DNA of 13,212 nt. It comes from Methanobacteriota archaeon (GTDB taxonomy: Archaea > Thermoplasmatota > Poseidoniia > Poseidoniales > Poseidoniaceae). The notes beneath the pieces are model-generated. The model made no database searches and had not been told where the DNA came from. It saw only the letters and a list, made by a program, of their open reading frames with translations. Positions 1-7,158 of the stretch are shown here, one piece after another; position 1 is the first letter of the stretch; the number at the start of each line of letters is the position of its first letter. The translations under genes and the position numbers were made by a program. The stretch lies in assembly GCA_002727515.1 (NCBI GenBank), contig PBXF01000052.1:1-13212 (forward strand), given 5' to 3'.

Positions 1-454
1 TTGCAAGATGACGAGCCAATTCCAGTAATCTGGAAAGCACCTCAATTTCGATTTCATGTTCTTGGGAAATCTTTGCTAGTTTGTTCGAGGATAGGCTGCT
101 CGAATCGATAACGATTACACCATCCACAGGCTCACCTAATATTGCAAGTATCCTCTCATTGTGTTTGATAGCACCCTCACCTAAGCCCTGTAGGATAATA
201 TCGTGTAATGAATTCATAATCGATAAGCCTTGAGAAGAAAGGGATTCTTCCAAGAGCTTGATTTCTATTTTCGATTCCTGTAACGTTTCAATCACTTTTT
301 GTGACGAAGTCATAGCTACAAGTTTGGTTTTTTTAGGGAGTATTTCAGCGATAGAAGTGATTATTCTCGCATTATTCGAAAGTAAAACAGAGGTGGTAAA
401 ACCTGTTGCATCATTATCAATGGTCGAAGCGACTAGATTTGGCAGGTCGACCAA
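1..454 (-). CDS. dacZ: N-terminal part of a probable DacZ-type diadenylate cyclase (runs off left edge)
   Basis: Partial gene: 151 codons are present and the C-terminus lies beyond base 1. DacZ enzymes make cyclic di-AMP from two ATP and consist of an N-terminal domain with a pyruvate-kinase C-terminal-like fold followed by the catalytic DAC domain. Only the first domain is visible: alternating strands and helices, including TKLVAMTSS near residue 46, the segment GLGEGAIKHNERILAILGEP, then DGVIVIDSS and, at the edge, LELARHLA, which fits the helix leading into the DAC domain. The catalytic motifs (DGA, RHR) are outside the window, so the call is an inference from this domain only. The start is TTG at 454: an in-frame stop lies immediately upstream and a GAGGTG ribosome site sits 6 bases before it. 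It follows the macro-domain gene by 10 bases, so the two are probably co-transcribed. Another protein with a PK_C-like domain remains possible. Confidence 0.5.
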   Translation of the reverse strand, partial: MVDLPNLVASTIDNDATGFTTSVLLSNNARIITSIAEILPKKTKLVAMTSSQKVIETLQESKIEIKLLEESLSSQGLSIMNSLHDIILQGLGEGAIKHNERILAILGEPVDGVIVIDSSSLSSNKLAKISQEHEIEIEVLSRLLELARHLA

Positions 455-460
455 TCAATA

Positions 461-466
461 CACCTC
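461..466 (-). promoter_or_regulatory. Ribosome binding site that fixes the TTG start at 454
   Basis: GAGGTG on the minus strand overlaps the TGA stop of the macro-domain gene (465-467) and lies 6 bases before TTG at 454. The overlap suggests translational coupling. No ATG is available in this frame between the preceding stop codon and the start of the conserved region. Confidence 0.6.
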
Positions 467-1121
467 AGCCGCCCATTGTGGTATCTACACCAGGTAACTG
501 ATCTTCGGACTCTCGGTATACAGTCCTCATGTTGCCGATGAAATTTCTTTCCTTGACCACAATATGATATTCTTTGATCCCAGGGTCTTCCTCCCCATCC
601 ATCAAACCAAGGAGGGTTTCAAGAGTCAATCTGGCTCCTTCCCTGTGAGGGTAAGCGAATACACCCATAGAGAGTGGTGGAGCTACAACTTTCTTCACGT
701 CTTTCATCTCTTTCAAAGTATTGAATAGATTGTGATATGCTTGTGGCAATAAGTCTCTACGTGCTTCATCTTGGCTAGGCCTTCTACAATCAGGGCTAAC
801 TACGTGGATAATATGCTTGAATCGGTTTTCTAAATTGTATGGCTTACTAACAACGTTGCTTGTTACTGGGCAAGGTGGCAGGTTGAGTTTCCTCTGCTCG
901 ATGCTGACTTGCCTACAAAATTCTCGCAGTTCTTCACCCGCAGCCTTGTGAATGTTGGCGTCCAATCCTTCTCTTCCGGATAGACGGTTATTTGCTGGAG
1001 TAATCACTGCATCTGACTCCTGTAAATGCAACTCTCCGCCCACGACACGGAGCACTCCCCATTTGCAAGTTCGCTCCATATACAACTCGGCCATATACAA
1101 GCAGAGGAGGCCGTCCTTCAT
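465..1121 (-). CDS. Macro-domain protein (ADP-ribose-binding, possible deacetylase/hydrolase)
   Basis: Macro domains bind ADP-ribose and related nucleotides, and many remove acetyl or ADP-ribosyl groups. The diagnostic motifs are all present (numbered from ATG at 1121): DAVITPANNRL around 37-47, corresponding to the family's DAIVNAANxxL; GLDANIHKAAG at 52-62, corresponding to GVDGAIHxAAG; HVV at 106-108; and the late loop APPLSMGVFAYPHREGAR at 147-164, corresponding to the PAISTGxxGYP loop that cradles the phosphates. The length of 218 residues is normal for a single-domain member. The protein is soluble, with no signal peptide. The start is uncertain: GTG at 1127, ATG at 1121, 1094 and 1079 are all in frame and none has a clear ribosome site; an AT-rich box at 1153-1159 would suit a leaderless start at 1127 or 1121. 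The gene lies directly upstream of the DacZ-like gene, suggesting a shared role in nucleotide signalling or turnover. Confidence 0.85.
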   Translation of the reverse strand: MKDGLLCLYMAELYMERTCKWGVLRVVGGELHLQESDAVITPANNRLSGREGLDANIHKAAGEELREFCRQVSIEQRKLNLPPCPVTSNVVSKPYNLENRFKHIIHVVSPDCRRPSQDEARRDLLPQAYHNLFNTLKEMKDVKKVVAPPLSMGVFAYPHREGARLTLETLLGLMDGEEDPGIKEYHIVVKERNFIGNMRTVYRESEDQLPGVDTTMGG

Positions 1122-1212
1122 ATACACACTGACAAAAAAGGGAAAAAAACGCTATTTTTCTCAATTGACGCCTAATCGAAGCGCATTTGTGTAAAGTGGA
1201 TTTGCCCAGTAT
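1122..1212. promoter_or_regulatory. Divergent promoter region between the macro-domain gene and the giant surface protein
   Basis: About 90 bases separate two divergent genes, so both promoters must lie here. On the minus strand, AAAAATA at 1153-1159 is about 26-35 bases before the candidate starts at 1127/1121 and is the best TATA-like element. On the plus strand, only a weak TTTGTGTAA-like stretch near 1185-1193 lies at the right distance for a leaderless start at 1213. Neither start has a Shine-Dalgarno sequence. Confidence 0.35.
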
Positions 1213-4200
1213 ATGTCCTCTCGCGTTAGCGCACTAATTTTAGTGGCGCTAATGCTATCCAGTCTAATGATTTACAGCCCAAAAGGGGATAATCCTGTAC
1301 TTGATTCAAACGATTTGTTTGAAGGCTTTACCACGGACACCTCAATATGGAATGAAACCCCTTTCAGAGACATAGCAGTTCCAAGCGGCTTCAATCAATC
1401 AACTGTAATTGATTACAGCGATGTTGGAGTATTGATAAACAACGAATCTGAAGCAAGCAAAACAATTGGTTGGGCATTCGTTAATGCAAGAAATATCTCA
1501 AGTGAAAGGGTTTTCCTCTTCGAGAATACATCTACTCCAAAAGGAGAAACGATTAACAGAAACCAATTCAATACTTATTTTGCAGACCCTTTCAGAGAAA
1601 TGTTATCTGAATATAATGGCACTGACCTCAATTATCTTGTAACAACTAAAGGAATCCCACTAAGAGTAAACGGGGGCAATAACAAGGCATCTTTCGACCA
1701 AGAGTTATCACTAATTGGAGGCTCTTATGATTCAGAAATTGGTGCTGACTGGTGGGCTAACCATGGGTATGGTCCGCTAGCGGGAAAGCAAATGGAAGAG
1801 TTCACCAGAGATGATTATGGATTCTTCTTGGTTACAAGACTAACAGGATACACTGTTGAAACTGCTTTAGGGCTAATTGAGAAAGCAAACAATTCCTACG
1901 GATCGAGGGGGGATTATGTCCTTGATTTAGCAACCAATAGAAACGAATCAGGATACAAGTTCTGGAACGATGACCTTTATGTTGCAAATACAACACTCAA
2001 CGATACCATGAATTTGCCAGTGATATTTGACGAAGAAACCGACTTTGTCACCAACATTTCTAACGTAATCGGCTATGCTTCATGGGGAAGTAATGATGGT
2101 AATTGGAATCAAAACTTCATGCCAAACGGAGGTTTTGATACCGCTGACAGTGCATGGAATAGCGGTGCCAAATACTGGAATGTAAGCGGGCCGACCGTTT
2201 CCAACGGCGATTCGTTTTCTTGGGTAAGACAAGGTGACACGAAACAGGGGGGAAATAGTGCCATGGAAGCTGAGATTTCCACGGTGTGCTCGCAACAAAG
2301 TGGCCATTACAGGCAGGGAATTTATTCCGAATTCTTCGACAACACTGGAGTTTCATTTAATGCTGCCAGTATGCCTACATTGATTGACAGAGAACCTGAT
2401 TATGCTAGAATAGAAAGCAACCTTGCTTACTCATCCTCTGGAAATGCTTACCCCGGTCTCGATGACAGATTCAAAAATGACTGGGGTGGACGATTTAGTG
2501 GCCTAATTGATGTACCATATTCAGGAAATTGGACATTCTACATCAATTCTGATGATGGCTCAGCACTATGGATGAACCATAACTTGACTGTTGAAAATCC
2601 AGGTATGCATGGAATGAAGGAGAAATCTGGAACATTATACCTCGATTCAGGATATCATGACTTTAGAATAGAATTCTTCCAAGGAGGAGGGCCACACGGA
2701 CTGCGATTTTCCTGGGAAGGACCAAACACCAGCAAGGCGATAATCCCTGCTTCAGCATTCTATGTCTCAGGAGATTACATCCCACAAGAAGATAATCTGA
2801 TTCACAAATGGGATTTTGAGGAAGGAAGTGGAAATACGACTGCTGATGAACTTAGCAATGATTCAAATTTCACATTAATTGGAATGGATTCCTCAAACTG
2901 GAGATCGTGCATTGACGGTAATTGTCTGTGGTATGATGGTGTTGATGATTACATAAAAGTTGATGTCGAGGACTGGCTAGGTAATTTCTCTGTAAGTCAA
3001 TGGGTGTATGCGAATATATCTAATCAGCCAAATTATGCTGCTACATTTGCAATAGACAACAATGCAGGTTCAAATCATTCATTCCAACATGTAATTTACA
3101 ATAGCCAATACAGGTTACACAACAATAATTCTCATGTCTTTGGCGATGTGGAAGAGAAGAAATGGACACACCTAGTTTCCGTATTCGATGCAGGAACTCT
3201 AAGACAATACATGGATGGAGTGCTGGTTAGAGAAACCTTCTTCCCAAACGGCTCAGTCAACAATTTTGACCTATACAAACTAGGAGTAAACCGAGCTGGA
3301 AATTCATATTTCGAGGGGATGATAGACAATCTTATGATTTGGGATGCCGCACTGAATAATTCATCTGTAACATCGCTTAGCCGTAATATAATCAGTAATT
3401 GTACGCTGTACTCAGGTAGCGGTCAAAATGCCGCATATCTTGAGACGGAATATCAGATTCCAGAATACCTCAAGGATCATGCGTGGAACATGTTGGTTTA
3501 CGGTAAGAGAGATGGAGAAGTATTTGCTGAATATAGCGTCGATGTTACTTCTTTAGATAATGGAACCGAACTTTATACGAATAGTTCGTCAAATAAAGAC
3601 ATCACTTCTTCTTGGGATAACCAATATTTGAGATTTAGACCTCATGACAATGCAACAACAATCAAAATTAGAATCAATCTTGATATCGTACCGACATCAA
3701 CTAGCGGCTCTCTATTCATTGATTCTGTAGTACTTAGAGTGATAAGGCCGCATATGGATTGGGTCAATGGCTCAATTGTTGAAACCGCAGTTAGCACTGG
3801 AGCACGTTCGTTCAATTGGGGTACAACCTATGGTCAGTCATTAGTCGCAGATATCCTAGATGATGGTGCGAGCGGGACCAAAGGATACGTGTATGAGCCG
3901 TATCTCACCGCTGTATCATATCCAAGCGTTTTACTTCCAACATATGCTAGTGGATTCAATCTTGCAGAGTCATATGCAGCATCCAATTTGATGATTGGTT
4001 GGATGGGTGTTGTAGTAGGCGACCCGAAAATGAGCCCGTACGCAGATATTGTTCATGATATCGAAATATTAGATGTCAGAATCAAAGATAACGTTTCACT
4101 CGAACAAGATTTCACTATTGATATCGCATTACAAAATGTTGGCCCAGGGGCTGCTCATGGTAACCTAAAGGTCGTCGACAAATTAGGAAGCATCATACTG

Positions 4201-6345
4201 CATAATGTTTCAATGACTATGCCAAGTGGTGAAGATAGCGGTAGTAGACAAATTATTTCCATCCAGGTAAACTCATCAAGAGCCGGTTGGAATAACTTAG
4301 AAATTAGATGGGAAGCAAACTCTGCTCAACATCCTGAGAGAAATATAGACATGAACAAATTTGATTCGATTATTTGGGTTAATTCTCCTGCAGAAGTCGA
4401 TGAAATCTACTGCGACCAAAACCAGTACAGCAGAGGGGACAGATTCGAGTGCGGCACAATTACAGACGATGATTCTGGCGTTTTATCTGTCCAGATTGGA
4501 TGGAGAATAACCCTCGATAATGTTAGTTCGAATTGGACTTGGCAAAATACTGGCAGCCAAGATGGTATAACTTGGTGGACTACAATTGAACTTCCTGTCG
4601 ATATTGAATTGGGAGTTCTTGATATCACGGTATCAGTAGTTGATTTATCTAACCTTACAACAAACGCCACAGAGAATGGTATTGCATACATCACTAATGC
4701 TCCAGCATTTTGGTATGGAATCCACGTGTCAACCGTGGATTCTGGAGATTGGGATGGCGCTACACCTTTGACCTCTCAACCGGCTTACGGAATAAAGCGA
4801 GGCCATATCCTAACACTACGAGCTTGCGTATTAGATGCTGACCACGAAATCGTGAGTGGCACGCCAATTTTCATGGCTAGTAGAGGAAATATCGATGGTA
4901 TGACTCATGTATCTGGAACCGGAATTGGGCATCACTGTTACATTGCATCATTTACGATGCCGAATATGGGTACTCTAGACCCATTCAACTTAGAATTGAG
5001 GTCTGCTTCAGGAGATTTCATATCCCAACGTACAATCAAGATTAGAGATCAGCAGCCTGTCGTAAATCTAACTCTTCTAGACGGCAATGGTAACATTACG
5101 GAAAACATCCAAGCTGATGGAACGGAATCTCTCAGAATAAGCGTTAGTGACCCTGATGATTATGTTTCAGGTGTATATGGTGACGTTTCGATAAAATGGC
5201 CAGGACGTTCCGAATTTAGTATTCCAATAGATTTCGAATCTTCTAATGAATCCGGTGTAGCAATAATTCCGTTAACATCAGAAATTAGCATTGAATCGGG
5301 TGACCTAATAATTCAGGCAGAGGTCACAGGTGCACACGGTTTGAAGGGCAGTGCAACACTTACTTCTGAAATTTCACTGACTTTGCCAGAGGTTCTTTCG
5401 ATCGACCTTTGCAGAAATGAAGTAATCGTCGATGAACTGATGTTTGGACAAACAGCAGATGCAATGGTCAGAATCAAATCGACCAGAGAACTTTCACAAG
5501 TAACAGCAACTCTAGAACAATTGGGATGGGTCGTAGCTGCCCCAGAACAAAATCAGGTCGTATGTGGAATAGACCACCCCGAACAGACTGACAAATACTC
5601 ATTCAGAATCCAATTGGATTCATCATTCATACCAGGTGATGGAAATCTTGGCATTAGAATAACAGATGTTGATGACCTATCGGTTTTGACATACTTAGAG
5701 TTTGAATTCATGCATTCCCCGCCAGAGATAAGCGTAAATCACCAAACCGCCTTCACTCAGTCATCTCTTATCGAAATTCTAGTTGAAATGCAAGATGCAG
5801 ATGGTATCGATGCAGTATGTTCTGCTGAGTACTCTCAAAATGGAACATTACTGTATTTCGCCCCTAATAGTACAGTAACTGACCTTGATGGAACAGGAGT
5901 ATGGTCTACATCGTGGTTACTTCCAAATTATGTTGATGGAGTGGTTGATATGACCATTCAGTGTGTTGATTGGTCATCTAACGAAGTAGAATATACAAGT
6001 CAGTTAGAAATTGAAAGCAATGGTGAATGCGTGGAAAATTGTTCAGACCTAAATGATGCAGTTGACGATTCTAAGGAATCATACATCTATCAAATAGCGG
6101 GGGGAATTGCATCACTGATTATTGTTCTATTAATTTCATCTATGTATATTAGAGGACGCTCTAAATCAGGAGAAGAAGATTCGTGGGCTGATGACTCTCA
6201 TGCCCCTGAGCCCCTGAGGGACGAAAGGATCCCAGAAGGTTGGACTGTAGAAGAATTCCTAAATTGGCTTGATGGCCCAATGCCAGAAGATTGGAATGCT
6301 GAACAATGGGAACAATATAGAGAAGGCATGGAAGACCTAAGATAG
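1213..6345 (+). CDS. Giant secreted, membrane-anchored TIGR03790-like protein with PA14, LamG and Ig-like modules
   Basis: A 1710-residue exported surface protein of unknown function. Residues 1-22 look like a signal peptide (hydrophobic stretch ALILVALMLSSLMIY). Residues about 70-300 resemble the first half of the TIGR03790 family: TTKGIPLRV at 144-152, SFDQEL at 160-165, LVTRLTGYT near 210, and GYASWGSNDG at 287-296. The second half appears only at about 856-945: STGARSFNWGTT, GTKGYVYEPY at 888-897, VVVGDPKMSPY near 933-943. The intervening ~555 residues hold a PA14 domain (366-517; YSEFFDN, SDDGSALWMN), a LamG/concanavalin-like domain (529-722; WDFEEGSG, YFEGMIDNLMIWD) and flanks resembling a split carbohydrate-binding module. 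CARDB/Ig-like beta modules cover about 948-1600. One membrane helix spans 1625-1646, followed by a 64-residue cytoplasmic tail. Many NxS/T sequons suggest N-glycosylation. ATG at 1213 immediately precedes the signal peptide; no ribosome site is seen. PA14 and LamG imply glycan binding. Confidence 0.85.
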   Translation: MSSRVSALILVALMLSSLMIYSPKGDNPVLDSNDLFEGFTTDTSIWNETPFRDIAVPSGFNQSTVIDYSDVGVLINNESEASKTIGWAFVNARNISSERVFLFENTSTPKGETINRNQFNTYFADPFREMLSEYNGTDLNYLVTTKGIPLRVNGGNNKASFDQELSLIGGSYDSEIGADWWANHGYGPLAGKQMEEFTRDDYGFFLVTRLTGYTVETALGLIEKANNSYGSRGDYVLDLATNRNESGYKFWNDDLYVANTTLNDTMNLPVIFDEETDFVTNISNVIGYASWGSNDGNWNQNFMPNGGFDTADSAWNSGAKYWNVSGPTVSNGDSFSWVRQGDTKQGGNSAMEAEISTVCSQQSGHYRQGIYSEFFDNTGVSFNAASMPTLIDREPDYARIESNLAYSSSGNAYPGLDDRFKNDWGGRFSGLIDVPYSGNWTFYINSDDGSALWMNHNLTVENPGMHGMKEKSGTLYLDSGYHDFRIEFFQGGGPHGLRFSWEGPNTSKAIIPASAFYVSGDYIPQEDNLIHKWDFEEGSGNTTADELSNDSNFTLIGMDSSNWRSCIDGNCLWYDGVDDYIKVDVEDWLGNFSVSQWVYANISNQPNYAATFAIDNNAGSNHSFQHVIYNSQYRLHNNNSHVFGDVEEKKWTHLVSVFDAGTLRQYMDGVLVRETFFPNGSVNNFDLYKLGVNRAGNSYFEGMIDNLMIWDAALNNSSVTSLSRNIISNCTLYSGSGQNAAYLETEYQIPEYLKDHAWNMLVYGKRDGEVFAEYSVDVTSLDNGTELYTNSSSNKDITSSWDNQYLRFRPHDNATTIKIRINLDIVPTSTSGSLFIDSVVLRVIRPHMDWVNGSIVETAVSTGARSFNWGTTYGQSLVADILDDGASGTKGYVYEPYLTAVSYPSVLLPTYASGFNLAESYAASNLMIGWMGVVVGDPKMSPYADIVHDIEILDVRIKDNVSLEQDFTIDIALQNVGPGAAHGNLKVVDKLGSIILHNVSMTMPSGEDSGSRQIISIQVNSSRAGWNNLEIRWEANSAQHPERNIDMNKFDSIIWVNSPAEVDEIYCDQNQYSRGDRFECGTITDDDSGVLSVQIGWRITLDNVSSNWTWQNTGSQDGITWWTTIELPVDIELGVLDITVSVVDLSNLTTNATENGIAYITNAPAFWYGIHVSTVDSGDWDGATPLTSQPAYGIKRGHILTLRACVLDADHEIVSGTPIFMASRGNIDGMTHVSGTGIGHHCYIASFTMPNMGTLDPFNLELRSASGDFISQRTIKIRDQQPVVNLTLLDGNGNITENIQADGTESLRISVSDPDDYVSGVYGDVSIKWPGRSEFSIPIDFESSNESGVAIIPLTSEISIESGDLIIQAEVTGAHGLKGSATLTSEISLTLPEVLSIDLCRNEVIVDELMFGQTADAMVRIKSTRELSQVTATLEQLGWVVAAPEQNQVVCGIDHPEQTDKYSFRIQLDSSFIPGDGNLGIRITDVDDLSVLTYLEFEFMHSPPEISVNHQTAFTQSSLIEILVEMQDADGIDAVCSAEYSQNGTLLYFAPNSTVTDLDGTGVWSTSWLLPNYVDGVVDMTIQCVDWSSNEVEYTSQLEIESNGECVENCSDLNDAVDDSKESYIYQIAGGIASLIIVLLISSMYIRGRSKSGEEDSWADDSHAPEPLRDERIPEGWTVEEFLNWLDGPMPEDWNAEQWEQYREGMEDLR

Positions 6346-6379
6346 ATTACTTCATTTGTATCTAGGTTGTAGGACTGTT

Positions 6380-6613
6380 ATGGCAGTAGGCTATGTTTTG
6401 GTTAATGTATCACCAGGTAAAGAATTTGAAAGCTTCCAAACTATCAAAAATTTGGAAAACGTAAAAGATGCAACTATGTTGTTTGGAGATTATGACATAA
6501 TCGCTAAACTGGAAGCAGATTCACTTGGTGAGGTAGCTAGAATAGTAGTAGATATAATTCGACAAATTCCCGGTGTAACCGATTCTAAAACTCTTGCTGG
6601 CGCTGATTATTGA
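6380..6613 (+). CDS. Stand-alone RAM-domain protein (Lrp/AsnC ligand-binding domain)
   Basis: A 77-residue protein consisting only of the alpha-beta sandwich ligand-binding (RAM) domain of Lrp/AsnC regulators, without the DNA-binding helix-turn-helix. Visible family marks are VGYVLVNVSPGKE at 3-15, the helix-strand LENVKDATMLFGDYDII at 25-41 with the characteristic GDYD turn, and IRQIPGVTDSKTL at 60-72. RAM domains form dimers and higher oligomers and bind amino acids or other small effectors at the dimer interface; stand-alone versions can co-assemble with full-length Lrp proteins. The specific ligand cannot be read from the sequence. ATG at 6380 is chosen because homology begins at AVGYVL; the frame is also open to a TTG at 6356, but that adds eight residues unlike the family. 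It lies 34 bases after the giant surface gene, possibly transcribed with it, and ends before a hairpin and T-run. Confidence 0.85.
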   Translation: MAVGYVLVNVSPGKEFESFQTIKNLENVKDATMLFGDYDIIAKLEADSLGEVARIVVDIIRQIPGVTDSKTLAGADY

Positions 6614-6629
6614 GTCCTCAAAAACGATT

Positions 6630-6698
6630 TACTGCGCCGTTTTAACCCTCCGGAAAGGCATACTGCTCTAATTATGTGGCGCAGTATAGCGGTTTTTT
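6630..6698 (+). terminator. Structured intergenic element with T-run: terminator or possible attenuator/small RNA
   Basis: TACTGCGCC (6630-6638) pairs perfectly with GGCGCAGTA (6678-6686). Alternatively, GCC-g-TTT (6636-6642) pairs with AAAGGC (6654-6659), and the directly abutting ATACTGC (6660-6666) pairs with GCAGTAT (6681-6687). The second fold ends five bases before a run of six T (6693-6698), as a terminator would. The element follows the RAM gene and precedes a separate TATA-like box, so termination of the upstream transcript is the simplest reading. Confidence 0.55.
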
Positions 6699-6702
6699 GC
6701 AC

Positions 6703-6713
6703 AAATATTATAA
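6703..6713 (+). promoter_or_regulatory. TATA-like box for the MC1 gene
   Basis: AAATATTATAA resembles an archaeal TATA box. A transcript starting about 25 bases downstream, near 6733, would have a short leader containing GAGGT (6738-6742), 8 bases before ATG at 6751. The G of this ribosome site is part of an 8-base palindrome, CCTCGAGG (6734-6741). Confidence 0.5.
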
Positions 6714-6750
6714 CCCAATTGATACAGTGTACTCCTCGAGGTAGAAACCT

Positions 6751-7017
6751 ATGGGTGATAAAAAGTACTTCGTTCTAATGGAGAACGGAAAAGACACAAG
6801 CCAAGTATTTGCTAGCCGACAACCACGTGGAGCAGCTCTAAAAGCTGCAACCCGCGGACACAAAGAAATAAAACTTCGTGAGCGCGGAACAAAGAGAGTG
6901 CACCATTTCAATGGTAGCATTTCCATTGTTGACAAGCCGGCAAACGGCCCAGCATGGCTTCCTGACAAGATCAAGAAGGCTAATGTAAAGAAAGTAGGAA
7001 TCATCCACCTAGATTAA
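6751..7017 (+). CDS. MC1-family non-histone chromosomal protein
   Basis: MC1 is a small, abundant archaeal chromatin protein that binds DNA as a monomer and bends it sharply; it is known from Methanosarcina and haloarchaea. This 88-residue copy is recognisable along its length: FVL at 7-9, ASRQPRGAALKAATRG at 21-36, LRERGTKRVHHF at 42-53, PAWLPDKI at 67-74, and the basic C-terminus NVKKVGI at 78-84. It is slightly shorter than the ~93-residue Methanosarcina protein as I remember it, mainly in the loop between KAATRG and LRERGTK, and the Trp I expect after VHHF (FKAWKE in MC1) is replaced by Ser in FNGSIS. The Trp in PAWLP is kept. ATG at 6751 has a GAGGT ribosome site and its own TATA-like box, consistent with strong independent expression. 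A strong hairpin follows the stop codon. Confidence 0.92.
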   Translation: MGDKKYFVLMENGKDTSQVFASRQPRGAALKAATRGHKEIKLRERGTKRVHHFNGSISIVDKPANGPAWLPDKIKKANVKKVGIIHLD

Positions 7018-7047
7018 GTCTAGTAGTGATGTAGTATTGCTTGATAA

Positions 7048-7059
7048 CCCGATATCGGG
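7048..7059. repeat. Perfect 12-base palindrome
   Basis: CCCGATATCGGG reads the same on both strands. It lies 30 bases after the MC1 stop and 5 bases before a larger hairpin. It could be a protein-binding dyad or a small extra stem; no function can be assigned. Confidence 0.5.
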
Positions 7060-7064
7060 ATTTC

Positions 7065-7096
7065 GCCCTTCAGGGAACTTCGGCTCCCTGAAGGGC
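7065..7096 (+). terminator. Strong 12-bp hairpin after MC1, likely terminator or 3'-end stabiliser
   Basis: GCCCTTCAGGGA (7065-7076) is perfectly complementary to TCCCTGAAGGGC (7085-7096) around the 8-base loop ACTTCGGC. It is followed by a pyrimidine-rich stretch (CTTCTTTCTTC) rather than a pure T-run. Its place just after the MC1 stop favours transcript-end formation or protection of the MC1 mRNA. Confidence 0.6.
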
Positions 7097-7129
7097 CCAC
7101 AACTTCTTTCTTCTGAACAATAACACCTC

Positions 7130-7138
7130 TTTTTTTAT
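7130..7138 (+). promoter_or_regulatory. Possible TATA-like element for the DoxX-fusion gene
   Basis: T7-A-T stretch centred about 25 bases before ATG at 7159, the spacing expected if the transcript is leaderless. No Shine-Dalgarno sequence precedes that ATG, which agrees with this reading. The T-run could instead serve the termination of MC1 transcripts. Confidence 0.3.
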
Positions 7139-7158
7139 GAGATGTTAATCCTGATAAC

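Noticed and set aside
258..497. 79-residue open frame on the plus strand
   Set aside because: Antisense to the DacZ-like gene, whose minus-strand frame is continuous, has alpha-beta protein character and a good ribosome site; the plus-strand frame shows no family resemblance.
952..1194. 80-residue plus-strand open frame
   Set aside because: Antisense to the N-terminal part of the macro domain, where the conserved ADP-ribose-binding motifs are encoded on the minus strand.
6356..6379. TTG at 6356 as the start of the RAM-domain protein
   Set aside because: It adds eight residues unlike the family and has no ribosome site; ATG at 6380 begins exactly where the RAM pattern begins.
6630..6690. Possible tRNA-like gene in the spacer before MC1
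   Set aside because: The segment has a 9-bp closing stem but no T-arm GTTCRA sequence, no recognisable anticodon arm and is too short for a standard tRNA.
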